Part shown: one piece after another, positions 34,500-44,483 of the stretch | How the letters are laid out: every line of letters starts with the position of its first letter | Numbering within the stretch: the stretch's first letter is position 1 | Source: Burkholderiaceae bacterium | Lineage (GTDB): Bacteria > Pseudomonadota > Gammaproteobacteria > Burkholderiales > Burkholderiaceae_C | Direction of reading: 5' to 3' | NCBI GenBank assembly: GCA_030123545.1 | Contig: CP126124.1 | Location: 3,534,001 to 3,598,000 of the forward strand | DNA: 64,000 nt | Notes under the pieces: model-generated | Database searches by the model: none | Told to the model about the DNA's origin: nothing | Seen by the model: the letters and a program-made list of their open reading frames with translations, nothing else | Position numbers and translations under genes: made by a program

Positions 34500-34659
34500 C
34501 GGTGCGCGACCCGCGACGCATGAAACGCAAAGGAGCAAAAGGCCGCGGAGCAGGCCACGCGAGCGACCGCCGCGGATCGGGCTTTGCCCGGCCGCTGGCG
34601 GTGCCCCCTTCAAGGGGGTTGGCGAAGCGACACGCAGTGCGCGCAGCCTGGGGGTGTTT
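34500..34659 (-). repeat. Interspersed intergenic repeat A, copy 4 (inverted)
   Basis: On the minus strand it begins ACACCCCCAGGCTGCGCGCA, contains CCCCCTTGAAGGGGG and the GGCCTGCTCCGCGGCCTTTT block, and ends GCGTTTCATGCGTCGCGG. It lies four bases beyond the LysR-gene stop codon, between two convergent genes. Confidence 0.75.
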
Positions 34660-34663
34660 CACT

Positions 34664-35653
34664 TCAAGCGGTCGCAGTGGTCGGGGCGGCCGCCTCGCCG
34701 GCTTCGCCGATCGCCTTGCGCGTCTGCTCGGCCTGCCGCGACAGCCATTCGCAGAATGCACGGATTTCGGGCCGCATCGCGCTGCGCGGAACCACCAGCA
34801 GCCAGTAAGCCATCGGCGAATCGAGCCGCATGTCCGGCAGCACCTCGACCAGGTCGCCGCTGGCCAGGCTGTCGGCGACCAGCGGCATGCGTGCGAGCGC
34901 CACGCCCTGGCCGGCAAGCGCGGCCTGCGCGATCTGATGCGCGTAGTTGAAATAGAGCCAGCGCTTGGGTTCGAGCCTGGCGAGGCCATGTGCGTCGAGC
35001 CAGCGCCGCCAGCTGAGCCAATCGAGATGCAGCGAGCCGCGTGCGTCGCCGGACTCGACCAGCGCGAAATGCGCCAGGTCCTCGCCGCGACCCAGCGTAT
35101 GGCCGCTCTTGAGCAGCCAGGGGCTGGCCACCGGCGTCAGTTGCTCGCCGAACAACCGCACCGCGCCGGCCGCCGCCCGCCCGCCAGGCGGCGCGTAGCG
35201 CAGCGCGAGGTCGATGTCCGCGGTCTCCATGTCCACCACCACGTCGCTCGCGTCGATGCGGATGTCGATGTCGGGGTATTCGGCCTGGAACGCTTCCAGC
35301 CGCGGGATCAGCCACATCGATGCGAACGAAGCCCAGGTCGTGATCGCGACGCTGCGCCGGCCCGCGCTGCGCCGGATCTGGCGCACCGCGCCGTCGATGC
35401 GCTCCACCGACGGCAGCGCGGCATTGAGCAGCTGCGCGCCGGCGCCGGTCAGTTCGACCGCGCGCGTGTGGCGAAGAAACAGTGGCACGCCGACCTCGTC
35501 CTCCAGCGCCTGGATCTGGCGGCTCACCGCCGATTGCGTCAGCGCCAATTCCTCCGCCGCAGCACGAAAGTTCAGATGCCGGGCGACGGCCTCGAACGCG
35601 CGCAGATGGCCCACCGAAATGGGCCGGGATCGCAACTGGACCGGGACCGGCAT
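34664..35653 (-). CDS. LysR-family transcriptional regulator, GcvA-like
   Basis: The 329-residue protein has an N-terminal winged helix (LRAFEAVARHLNFRAAAEEL, then ALTQSAVSRQIQALEDEVGV) and a type 2 periplasmic-fold effector domain with WASFASMWLIPRLEAFQAEY, typical of the GcvA-like group. ATG 35653 gives MPVPVQLRSRPISV; an upstream in-frame ATG (35695) is possible. It is transcribed away from the DUF2917 gene across a 132-bp gap, so it probably regulates that gene, itself, or both. Confidence 0.85.
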   Translation of the reverse strand: MPVPVQLRSRPISVGHLRAFEAVARHLNFRAAAEELALTQSAVSRQIQALEDEVGVPLFLRHTRAVELTGAGAQLLNAALPSVERIDGAVRQIRRSAGRRSVAITTWASFASMWLIPRLEAFQAEYPDIDIRIDASDVVVDMETADIDLALRYAPPGGRAAAGAVRLFGEQLTPVASPWLLKSGHTLGRGEDLAHFALVESGDARGSLHLDWLSWRRWLDAHGLARLEPKRWLYFNYAHQIAQAALAGQGVALARMPLVADSLASGDLVEVLPDMRLDSPMAYWLLVVPRSAMRPEIRAFCEWLSRQAEQTRKAIGEAGEAAAPTTATA

Positions 35654-35785
35654 GGGAAACTCCGGGCTCTGAAATTGATGCGCAGATGGTATCAAAACCG
35701 AGGCCCGTTTTCATTGGACCCACGGCGTCGGATTGACGATCATGAAGGCCTGAACCATTAACTGCATGTCACTGAGGAGATCACC

Positions 35786-36277
35786 ATGGGTCTGCAACAT
35801 GTTCTGGATTTGCAACAATCGGCTATCGGTGCGGCGCTGCCGGGCTGCTGGCAACTCGGCGCCGGCCGTGTCGTGACGCTGCGCGCCCAGGAACACGGCG
35901 CGCTGCGCGTGACCCAGGGCGAAATCTGGGCTACCGTCGACGAGCCACACAGCGGACGCGGCAACGAGTCCGGCGATCTGTTCCTCGCCGCCGGCGACAC
36001 GCTGGCACTGCGCCCGGGGCTGCGCGTTGTGCTCGAAGCCTGGGACGAAGGCGGCAGCCGCGGCGCCTGGTTCAGCTGGGAAGGTCGGAGCATCAACTCC
36101 GAGGCTGGATCGGGCGCTGTGGCGGGCTGGTGTGCCGATGTGGTGCAGCCGGTCCGGGAGTTGGGCCGCTCGCTCGCCGCCGCCGGCCGGGCCGTGGCGC
36201 ACCTGGCCATCGGGCTCGGCGCGCTGGCGATCGGGCGCGTCTCGGGCCACGGCCGCGGCCGCATCCTGCAAGGCTGA
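35786..36277 (+). CDS. DUF2917 protein
   Basis: The 163-residue protein has GAGGAG before ATG 35786. Residues about 20-90 form the beta-rich DUF2917 domain (GCWQLGAGRVVTLRAQEHGA, LRVTQGEIWATVDEPH, AGDTLALRPGLRVVLEAW). A helical Ala/Gly-rich tail follows (LAIGLGALAIGRVSG) that may associate with membrane. DUF2917 genes in Burkholderiales are often found beside LysR regulators, as here. Function unknown. Confidence 0.75.
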   Translation: MGLQHVLDLQQSAIGAALPGCWQLGAGRVVTLRAQEHGALRVTQGEIWATVDEPHSGRGNESGDLFLAAGDTLALRPGLRVVLEAWDEGGSRGAWFSWEGRSINSEAGSGAVAGWCADVVQPVRELGRSLAAAGRAVAHLAIGLGALAIGRVSGHGRGRILQG

Positions 36278-36501
36278 ACCGGCGCCGCTCTGCCGGCATC
36301 GCGCCGGCGCGGCGCGCGCACCGTCCGCGCTGCACGATCGGGCGCGGCGCGCGTGCCAGCGCGGCGACCGCCGCGTCGCCGCATGGGAATCCGCTGCTGC
36401 CGGGTGCAGGCTGCGCCGCCAATCAATAGAATGATTTGGTCCCGGCTCCCGCCGCGGGCCGGGCCTGCGCAAGCCCGCATTCCCCTCAACGGAGACTCCC
36501 G

Positions 36502-37503
36502 ATGAGCAGCAGCACGAACAAGGCATTCGCGAGTCAGGCCGATCTGGCCGACAAGAAGATCACCTTCGAGCAACTCAGCAAGCACTGCTGGGCCTACACC
36601 GCCGAAGGCGATCCGAACTCCGGCGTGATCATCGGCGACAAATACATCATGGTCAGCGACACCACGGCGACGCCCGACATGGCGCGCGACCTGATCCGCG
36701 AAATCCGCAAGATCAGCGACAAGCCGATCAAATACGTGCTGCTGACCCATTATCATGCGGTCCGCGTGCTCGGAGCCAGCGCCTACTTTTCGGAAGGTGC
36801 TACTGAAATAATAGCAAGCCAGGGCACATGGGAACTGATCGCCGAGCGCGGCCAGCAGGACATGGAAAGCGAGATGGACCGCTTTCCGCGGTTGTTCCGC
36901 GGTGCCGCCGGCGTGCCGGGGCTGACCTGGCCGACGATGGTGATCGGCGGCGGCGACACGACTCGGGGCGAGGTGCCGGGCAAGCTCACCGTCGACCTGG
37001 GCGGCGTCAAGGTGCAGATCTGGTCACCCGGCTGGGGTCACACCCGCGGCGACACGATCGCCTGGGTCGCGGAAGAGAAGGTGCTGTTTTCGGGCGACCT
37101 GGTCGAGTACGAGGCTGGGGTCTACACCGGCGACGCGCAGCTTGCCGAATGGCCGGCCACGCTGGAGGCGCTGCGCGCGCTGAAGGCCGAAGCCATCGTT
37201 CCCGGCCGCGGCGAGGCGATGAAGGGCCAGGCCGACGTCAACAAGGCGCTCGACTACACCAAACGCTGGGTCGAGACGCTGTTCAAGTCCGCCAAGGAAG
37301 CGGCGGCCAAGGACATGGACCTGAAGGGCGCGATGGCGCACACGCGCAAGGCGATGGACCCGGTGTTCGGCCATGTGTTCATTTACGAGCACTGCCTGCC
37401 GTTCGACGTGAGCCGGGCCTACGACGAGGCCAAGGGCATCAAGAACCCGCGCATCTGGACCGCGGTGCGCGACAAGGAAATGTGGGCTGCGCTGCAGGCG
37501 TAG
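36502..37503 (+). CDS. MBL-fold protein with atypical metal site
   Basis: The 333-residue protein starts MSSSTNKAFASQADLADKKI. It has the metallo-beta-lactamase fold with H83 and H85 in LTHYHAVRVLG, but the HxHxDH motif reads H-Y-H-A-V-R, so the Asp and His of the second metal site are Val and Arg. H180 (GWGHTRGD) and D199 (FSGDLVEY) remain; the usual last His is replaced in VPGRGEA. It may bind a single metal or none. Residues about 100-105 are encoded by an interspersed-repeat core. Substrate unknown. Confidence 0.75.
   Translation: MSSSTNKAFASQADLADKKITFEQLSKHCWAYTAEGDPNSGVIIGDKYIMVSDTTATPDMARDLIREIRKISDKPIKYVLLTHYHAVRVLGASAYFSEGATEIIASQGTWELIAERGQQDMESEMDRFPRLFRGAAGVPGLTWPTMVIGGGDTTRGEVPGKLTVDLGGVKVQIWSPGWGHTRGDTIAWVAEEKVLFSGDLVEYEAGVYTGDAQLAEWPATLEALRALKAEAIVPGRGEAMKGQADVNKALDYTKRWVETLFKSAKEAAAKDMDLKGAMAHTRKAMDPVFGHVFIYEHCLPFDVSRAYDEAKGIKNPRIWTAVRDKEMWAALQA
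36799..36815. repeat. GCTACTG-N5-ATAGC core inside MBL-fold gene
   Basis: GCTACTGAAATAATAGC, a 17-bp palindromic core matching those at 52533 and 62660. It is AT-richer than its surroundings and in frame (encodes ATEIIA). Confidence 0.5.
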
Positions 37504-37603
37504 CCGCCCGAAGCCGGTTCTCGGAACGCTGACCCGAGGGCTGCGCCACCGGTTGCTGCGCGTCGAGGCGGGATAATCCGCCATCCGCGACAGGAACCCA
37601 GGC

Positions 37604-39034
37604 ATGACGAAACTTCCCGAGGGCCACAAGGCCGGACCGCCGGTGGACGTGGTGATCATGGCCGCCGGCATGGGCACGCGCATGAAGAGCCGGCTGCCGA
37701 AGGTGCTGCATCGCCTGGCCGGGCGCCCGCTGCTGGAACATGTACTCGACACCGCTGCGCAACTAGAGGCGCGGCATATCGTGGTGGTGGTCGGCCATGG
37801 CGCGGGCGAGGTCGAGTCGGCCTGCGCCGCCGCGGACAGCACGCGCGATCTGCATTTCGTGCGGCAGGAGCCGCAGCTCGGCACCGGCCACGCGGTGCAG
37901 CAGGCGCTGCCGGTGCTGCCGGACGACGGCATCGTCGTGGTGCTGTCGGGCGATGTGCCGCTGACCCAGGCCGACACGCTGCGCAGCGTGGTGCAGGTCT
38001 GCGCCGGCGAACGGGTCGCGCTGCTGACGATGGAGCTGGCGAACCCGACCGGTTACGGCCGCGTGATCCGCGCCGAAGAGACGGTGCAGGCGATCGTCGA
38101 ACAGAAGGACGCCACCGCGGCGCAGCGCGCGATCCGCGAGGTCTACACCGGCATCATGGCCGCGCCGGCACGCGAGCTCAAGGGCTGGATCGAGCGGCTC
38201 GACAACCACAATGCGCAGCAGGAGTACTACCTGACCGACGTCGCCCGGCTCGCGGTCGCCGACGGCGTGCCGGTGGTCGCGCACCGCATCGACGACGCGC
38301 TGCAGGTGGCGGGGGTGAACAGCCCGCTGCAACTGGCCGAACTCGAGCGGGCGCTGCAGCGCCAGCAGGCGCGCGCTCTGATGGAGCAGGGCGTGCGGCT
38401 GGCCGACCCGGCCCGGTTCGATCTGCGCGGTACGCTGGTGTGCGGACAGGACGTCGAGATCGACGTCAACTGCGTGTTCGAGGGCCGGGTGACGCTCGGC
38501 GACCGGGTGCGGATCGGTCCGAACTGCGTGGTCGCGAACGCCGACATCGCCGCCGACACGGTGATCCGCGCGTTCACCCATGCCGAAGGCGCGACGCGAT
38601 CCGCGCAGGACCGGGTCTCGGTCGGCCCGGGCGCGCTGGTCGGCCCGTTCGCGCGCCTGCGGGCCGGCGCGCACCTGAAGGCCGAGGTCCACATCGGCAA
38701 TTTCGTCGAAGTGAAGAATTCGACGCTGGCGCGCGGCGCGAAGGCCAACCATCTGGCCTACCTCGGCGACGCCAGCGTCGGCGAGCGCGTGAACTACGGC
38801 GCCGGCAGCATCACCGCGAACTACGACGGGGTGAACAAGCACCGCACGGTGATCGAGGACGACGTGCGCGTCGGCAGCAACTGCGTGCTGGTCGCACCGG
38901 TCACCATCGGCGCGGGCGGCACCGTCGGCGGCGGCTCGACGATCACGCGCGACACGCCGCCCGGCGCGCTCAGCGTTGCGCGCGGCCGGCAGGTCAGCAT
39001 CACGGACTGGCAGCGGCCCGAAAAGCCGAAATGA
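37604..39034 (+). CDS. glmU: Bifunctional UDP-GlcNAc pyrophosphorylase / glucosamine-1-P acetyltransferase
   Basis: The 476-residue enzyme has an N-terminal uridylyltransferase domain with MAAGMGTRMKSRLPKVLHRL and QLGTGHAVQQALP. The C-terminal left-handed beta-helix acetyltransferase has hexapeptide repeats (VRIGPNCVVANADIAADTVI) and the trimer-forming GAKANHLAYLGDASVGERVNYGAGSITANYDG. It makes UDP-GlcNAc for peptidoglycan and lipid A. About 20 residues precede the first strand, longer than E. coli GlmU. glmS, which makes its precursor's precursor, is 1.5 kb downstream. Confidence 0.95.
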   Translation: MTKLPEGHKAGPPVDVVIMAAGMGTRMKSRLPKVLHRLAGRPLLEHVLDTAAQLEARHIVVVVGHGAGEVESACAAADSTRDLHFVRQEPQLGTGHAVQQALPVLPDDGIVVVLSGDVPLTQADTLRSVVQVCAGERVALLTMELANPTGYGRVIRAEETVQAIVEQKDATAAQRAIREVYTGIMAAPARELKGWIERLDNHNAQQEYYLTDVARLAVADGVPVVAHRIDDALQVAGVNSPLQLAELERALQRQQARALMEQGVRLADPARFDLRGTLVCGQDVEIDVNCVFEGRVTLGDRVRIGPNCVVANADIAADTVIRAFTHAEGATRSAQDRVSVGPGALVGPFARLRAGAHLKAEVHIGNFVEVKNSTLARGAKANHLAYLGDASVGERVNYGAGSITANYDGVNKHRTVIEDDVRVGSNCVLVAPVTIGAGGTVGGGSTITRDTPPGALSVARGRQVSITDWQRPEKPK

Positions 39035-39073
39035 CCGCGGCGCGCGAACGCGCCGGCGCCGAGCCGCGCAGCG

Positions 39074-39751
39074 TCAGCGCGGGTTCGCGCCCCAGGGGTC
39101 GTCCGGGTCGTCCTGCGTCGCCGACTGCAGGCCCATCAGCTTCGACATCCCCATCACTTCCGATTCCTTGAAGCCGGTGGTGCGGAAGTCCTGATCGGCC
39201 TGCGCCATTCGTTCTTCCAACTGCTGGCGCACGCTGACCTGGCTGGCACGCCCCGGCGAGCTGTACACCGACAGCGAGAGCTTGCGCCGAAAATCCTCGG
39301 CCGACGGCATCTTGCGCACCGTGTCCTTCACGTAGATCAGGCGGATGCCGGCGGACTTGAGGATGCGGTGCTTTTCATTCGCCTCGCGCTGCGCGGCACT
39401 GGCGTCGCCGCTGCGATAGGCCTCGATGTCGAACGCGAATGCCACCTTGCCGGCGTCGTTGCAGACCGCGAAATTCACCTTCATCGCTTCGAGCGCCTGC
39501 TCGGCGCGGCGCCGGCTGTCGGCACGGCGGATCGACACCATTTTGCGCAGCGGCACGTCGACCAGCACCGGCTGGCCTGGGAACGCGCTCTGCAGGTAGT
39601 ACAGCAGGTCGGCCTGCGGGGGGGTGATCAGGGCCTCCGACGTGTAGCGGTCGCCGCGCGGCGCCGGCGCGCGCATGTACCTGACGTACAGCACCAGCAG
39701 CAGCAGCAGCAGCACAACGGCCGGCAGGGCCCAGTACCAGATCGATTCCAT
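39074..39751 (-). CDS. DUF2726 membrane-anchored protein
   Basis: The 225-residue protein has one N-terminal membrane helix (WYWALPAVVLLLLLLVLYV, residues 6-24). The DUF2726 domain follows, with LVDVPLRKMVSIRRADSRRR, VAFAFDIEAYRSG and KHRILKSAGIRLIYVKDTVR. The domain has a nuclease-like outline in other proteins (DUF2726 is distantly PD-(D/E)XK-like), but clear catalytic residues are not obvious to me. It is convergent with glmU. Confidence 0.75.
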   Translation of the reverse strand: MESIWYWALPAVVLLLLLLVLYVRYMRAPAPRGDRYTSEALITPPQADLLYYLQSAFPGQPVLVDVPLRKMVSIRRADSRRRAEQALEAMKVNFAVCNDAGKVAFAFDIEAYRSGDASAAQREANEKHRILKSAGIRLIYVKDTVRKMPSAEDFRRKLSLSVYSSPGRASQVSVRQQLEERMAQADQDFRTTGFKESEVMGMSKLMGLQSATQDDPDDPWGANPR

Positions 39752-39904
39752 CGCACTCCCCGTGTTTCGAATGAGGCAGATTTTCTACGCGATCGGCGTC
39801 GCTGCCCAGGGCCAGCGCAAGGTTTTTTTCGGCAATGGCGTTGCATATTCGGCAGATGCGGGCACCGGCGCGCGATCCGGCTCAGCCGCGTCAAGCAGTG
39901 TTCG

Positions 39905-40399
39905 CTAGGCTCTGGCCGCGCCCAGCGGCACGCTCGGTTCGAACTTCGCTCGCCGGATGCTGAAGTACGCCTTCACATTTCGCACGTTGGCGTCGCTGGT
40001 AAACAAGCGCTGCGCCAGCGCGAGGTAGCCCGGCATGTCGGCCACTGCGACGATTAGGCAGAAATCGGGCCCGGGAGAGACCCGGTAGCATTGCTGCACC
40101 GCAGCGTCGGCGCAGACACGCTGCTCGAATGCGGCGAGTTGCTCCGCGCCCTGCCGCTCCAGCGTGATCTCGACGATCGCGGTCAGGCCGCTTCCGATCA
40201 GCGGCGCGAGCCGATCGGGGCTCAGTACCGCGATCCGGCGCTCGATCAGCCCGGCCCGTTCCAGCCTTTTCACGCGCCGCAGGCAGGTCGGCGGCGACAC
40301 ATGAACCTGCCGCGCAAGCTCCTGGTTGCTCAGCGACGCATCGCGCTGCAGTTGGCCCAGCAGGCGGAGATCGGTTTCATCTATCTCGATTTGTTCCAT
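39905..40399 (-). CDS. Lrp/AsnC-family transcriptional regulator
   Basis: The protein has 164 residues from ATG 40399 (MEQIEIDETDLRLLGQLQRD). The N-terminal helix-turn-helix is SNQELARQVHVSPPTCLRRV and the RAM effector domain runs from about residue 65 (LTAIVEITLERQ) to the end. In-frame ATGs at 40429 and 40462 exist, but a candidate operator occupies 40414-40457, which makes the short form more likely. Genes of this family sense amino acids; the divergent neighbour is glmS. Confidence 0.85.
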   Translation of the reverse strand: MEQIEIDETDLRLLGQLQRDASLSNQELARQVHVSPPTCLRRVKRLERAGLIERRIAVLSPDRLAPLIGSGLTAIVEITLERQGAEQLAAFEQRVCADAAVQQCYRVSPGPDFCLIVAVADMPGYLALAQRLFTSDANVRNVKAYFSIRRAKFEPSVPLGAARA

Positions 40400-40413
40400 G
40401 CAAACACGATTTA

Positions 40414-40457
40414 TGGAATTTTCAGTCATATTTTGACATTCGTGGAATTTTATTCCA
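40414..40457. promoter_or_regulatory. Candidate Lrp/AsnC operator between regulator and glmS
   Basis: TGGAATTTT occurs at 40414-40422 and again at 40443-40451, 29 bp apart. The second copy extends to TGGAAT-TTT-ATTCCA (40443-40457), a palindrome with 6-bp arms. AT-rich, repeated, helically phased sites just upstream of the start are typical for autoregulated Lrp-family genes. Confidence 0.5.
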
Positions 40458-40538
40458 TTCATAGACGAAATGGGCGCGCAAATTTCGATACGGCTCGCCT
40501 ACGATCGAGCATCTGGTTCAATTGCTGGGGAGTCCTTC

Positions 40539-42398
<1,860 letters not shown>

Positions 42399-42399
42399 G

Positions 42400-43527
42400 T
42401 CACGCAAACACCACCACCTGCCTGAGCGCATGCCCCGACGCCAGATGATCGAACCCCGCGTTGATGTCGTCCAGCGTGATGCGGTCACCGAGCAGGCGGT
42501 TCACCGGCAGCAGGCCGCGGCGGTACAGCGCGATGTAGCGCGGCATGTCGCGCACCGGCACGCACGAGCCGATGTAGCTGCCCTTGACGGTGCGCTCCTC
42601 GCCGACCAGGTGTACCTGCTGCAGCGCCCAGCGCTGCTCGGGATGCGGCAGGCCGGCCGTCACCGTGGTGCCGCCGCGGCGCGTGATGCGGTACGCGAGT
42701 TCCATCGCCTGCACCGAACCGGCCATCTCGAACGCAAAGTCGACACCGCCGCCGGTCAGGTCTTTCACGTGCTGCACCGCATCCGCATCGCGCGCGTTCA
42801 CGGTGTCGGTCGCGCCGAGTTCCTTCGCGAGCGCGAGCTTGTCCGCGTGCAGATCGACCGCGACGATCTGGCGCGCGCCGCAGGCACGCGCGCCGAGCAA
42901 GGCGTTCAGCCCGACACCGCCGAGGCCGACCACGGCGGCCGATGAACCCGCGCTCACCTTCGCGGTGTTGATCACCGCGCCGACGCCGGTCAGCACCGCG
43001 CAGCCGAACAGCGCGGCCTCGTCGAACGGCAGCGTCGGGTCGACCTTCACGCAGGAGTTGCGCGACACGACCGCGTGATCGGCGAACGCCGAGACGCCGA
43101 TATGGTGGTGCACGTCATGGCCGTGCGCGTGCAGCCGGTGCGCGCCGGACAGCAGCGTGCCGGCGGTGTTGGCGGCCGCGCCGGGCTCGCACAGCGCGGG
43201 CCGCCCTTCCATGCACGGCAGGCAGTGGCCGCAGCTCGGCACGAAGATCAGCACCACGTGATCGCCCGGCGCGAGGTCGGTCACGCCGCGCCCGCATTCG
43301 ACCACTTCGGCCGCGGCCTCGTGGCCCAGCGCCATCGGCGTCGGCCGCGGGCGGTCGCCGTTGATCACCGAGAGGTCGGAGTGGCACAACCCCGCCGCGC
43401 GGATGCGCACCAGCACCTCGCCGTCGCCCGGCGGATCGAGTTCGATCTCCTCGATCGCGAGCGGCCGGCTCCGCGCGTACGGCGCTGGCAAGCCCATCTT
43501 TGTCAGCACCGCAGCCTTGATCTTCAT
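42400..43527 (-). CDS. Zinc-dependent alcohol dehydrogenase family protein
   Basis: The 375-residue medium-chain dehydrogenase starts MKIKAAVLTKMGLPAPYARS. Catalytic zinc ligands sit in GLCHSDL and GHEAAAEV. The structural-zinc cysteines are in CGHCLPCMEGRPALC, as in class III-like enzymes. VVGLGGVGLNALLGARACGA is the NAD-binding loop. It is last in a run with SDR, MFS, BKACE and CMD genes, suggesting oxidation of an alcohol or aldehyde intermediate. It ends one base from the convergent glmS stop. Confidence 0.87.
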   Translation of the reverse strand: MKIKAAVLTKMGLPAPYARSRPLAIEEIELDPPGDGEVLVRIRAAGLCHSDLSVINGDRPRPTPMALGHEAAAEVVECGRGVTDLAPGDHVVLIFVPSCGHCLPCMEGRPALCEPGAAANTAGTLLSGAHRLHAHGHDVHHHIGVSAFADHAVVSRNSCVKVDPTLPFDEAALFGCAVLTGVGAVINTAKVSAGSSAAVVGLGGVGLNALLGARACGARQIVAVDLHADKLALAKELGATDTVNARDADAVQHVKDLTGGGVDFAFEMAGSVQAMELAYRITRRGGTTVTAGLPHPEQRWALQQVHLVGEERTVKGSYIGSCVPVRDMPRYIALYRRGLLPVNRLLGDRITLDDINAGFDHLASGHALRQVVVFA

Positions 43528-43617
43528 GGTGGTTCTCCTATGCGGTCGGTTGCCCCGACCCGGCACAGCATATTCTCCACCCCCGGCGGGTGCGCTACGC
43601 GGGAGGCCGCGCTCGCC

Positions 43618-44469
43618 TCAGATCACGAGGCCGCCGTTCGGGCTGATCACCTGACCGACCAGGTAATGCTCGTCCGACGCGAGGTAGACCGCGAGCGACG
43701 CGTACTCCTCGGGCCGGCCGATGCGCCCAAGCGGCACCATCTGGAAAAAGCGGTTTTTCTGCTCGTCGCTGATGCGGTCGAGATAGTCCTGGAACGGCGC
43801 CGTCAGCACGCCGCCGCAGGCGATCGCGTTGACGTAGATGTTGGCGCCGGCCACGTCGAGCGCGGTGGTCTTGGTCAGGCTGATCACGCCGGCCTTGGTC
43901 GCCGAATAGCCGGGGCTGTGCGTGCTGCCGGTGCCCAGGCCCGCGATCGACGCGATGTTGACGATCTTGCCCGCGCGTCGCGGCGTCATCAGCCGCAGCG
44001 CGGCGCGCGTGCAGTAGAAGACGCCGTGCATGTTGACGCCCCACCACTTGAGCCAGTCGTCGTCCGACAGCGACGCGACGATGCCGAGCGCCTGGCGCGG
44101 CATCGGCGTGGTCATGTACTGGTAATGCAGGTTGCGCCGGGCTTCCTCGGCGGGCGAGGTCGGCACCCGCGCCGCGTTGTTCACCAGGATGTCGACCGTA
44201 CCGAAGTGCTCAAAGGCGGTGGCGAACATCGCGTCGACCGCGGCGCTGTCGGAGACATCGCAGCCCAGCGCGAGCGATTCGGCGCCCATCGCCGCGAGCC
44301 GGGCCTGCGTCGCGTCGAGCGCGCCCGGTGCGATGTCGCAGATCACCAGCTTCGCGCCCTCGGCGGCCATCGCCGTGGCGATCACGCCGCCCAGCCCCGG
44401 CCCGGCACCGGTCACGAGCGCAACCTTGCCATCCAGGCGTCCACGCCCCGTTTCGTTTCGATCCGTCAT
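43618..44469 (-). CDS. SDR-family oxidoreductase
   Basis: The 283-residue protein starts MTDRNETGRGRLDGKVALVT at 44469. TGAGPGLGG is the cofactor loop, NNAA the structural motif and YSATK the catalytic Tyr-Lys. A longer region than usual between NNAA and the catalytic Ser (residues about 105-145, EEARRNLHYQYMTTPMPRQA) may shape a substrate pocket. It begins 14 bp after the MFS gene. Likely a 3-hydroxy or 3-keto intermediate enzyme in the cluster. Confidence 0.85.
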   Translation of the reverse strand: MTDRNETGRGRLDGKVALVTGAGPGLGGVIATAMAAEGAKLVICDIAPGALDATQARLAAMGAESLALGCDVSDSAAVDAMFATAFEHFGTVDILVNNAARVPTSPAEEARRNLHYQYMTTPMPRQALGIVASLSDDDWLKWWGVNMHGVFYCTRAALRLMTPRRAGKIVNIASIAGLGTGSTHSPGYSATKAGVISLTKTTALDVAGANIYVNAIACGGVLTAPFQDYLDRISDEQKNRFFQMVPLGRIGRPEEYASLAVYLASDEHYLVGQVISPNGGLVI

Positions 44470-44483
44470 GATGGAACTCCGGT

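Noticed and set aside
34500..34659. Repeat-A copies as insertion sequences with transposase.
   Set aside because: No transposase gene, no clear target duplications and copy length varies; they are non-coding repeats.
39660..39730. CAGCAG-type simple repeat in the DUF2726 gene as a microsatellite of interest.
   Set aside because: It only encodes the Leu-rich membrane helix; such runs are common in high-GC genes.
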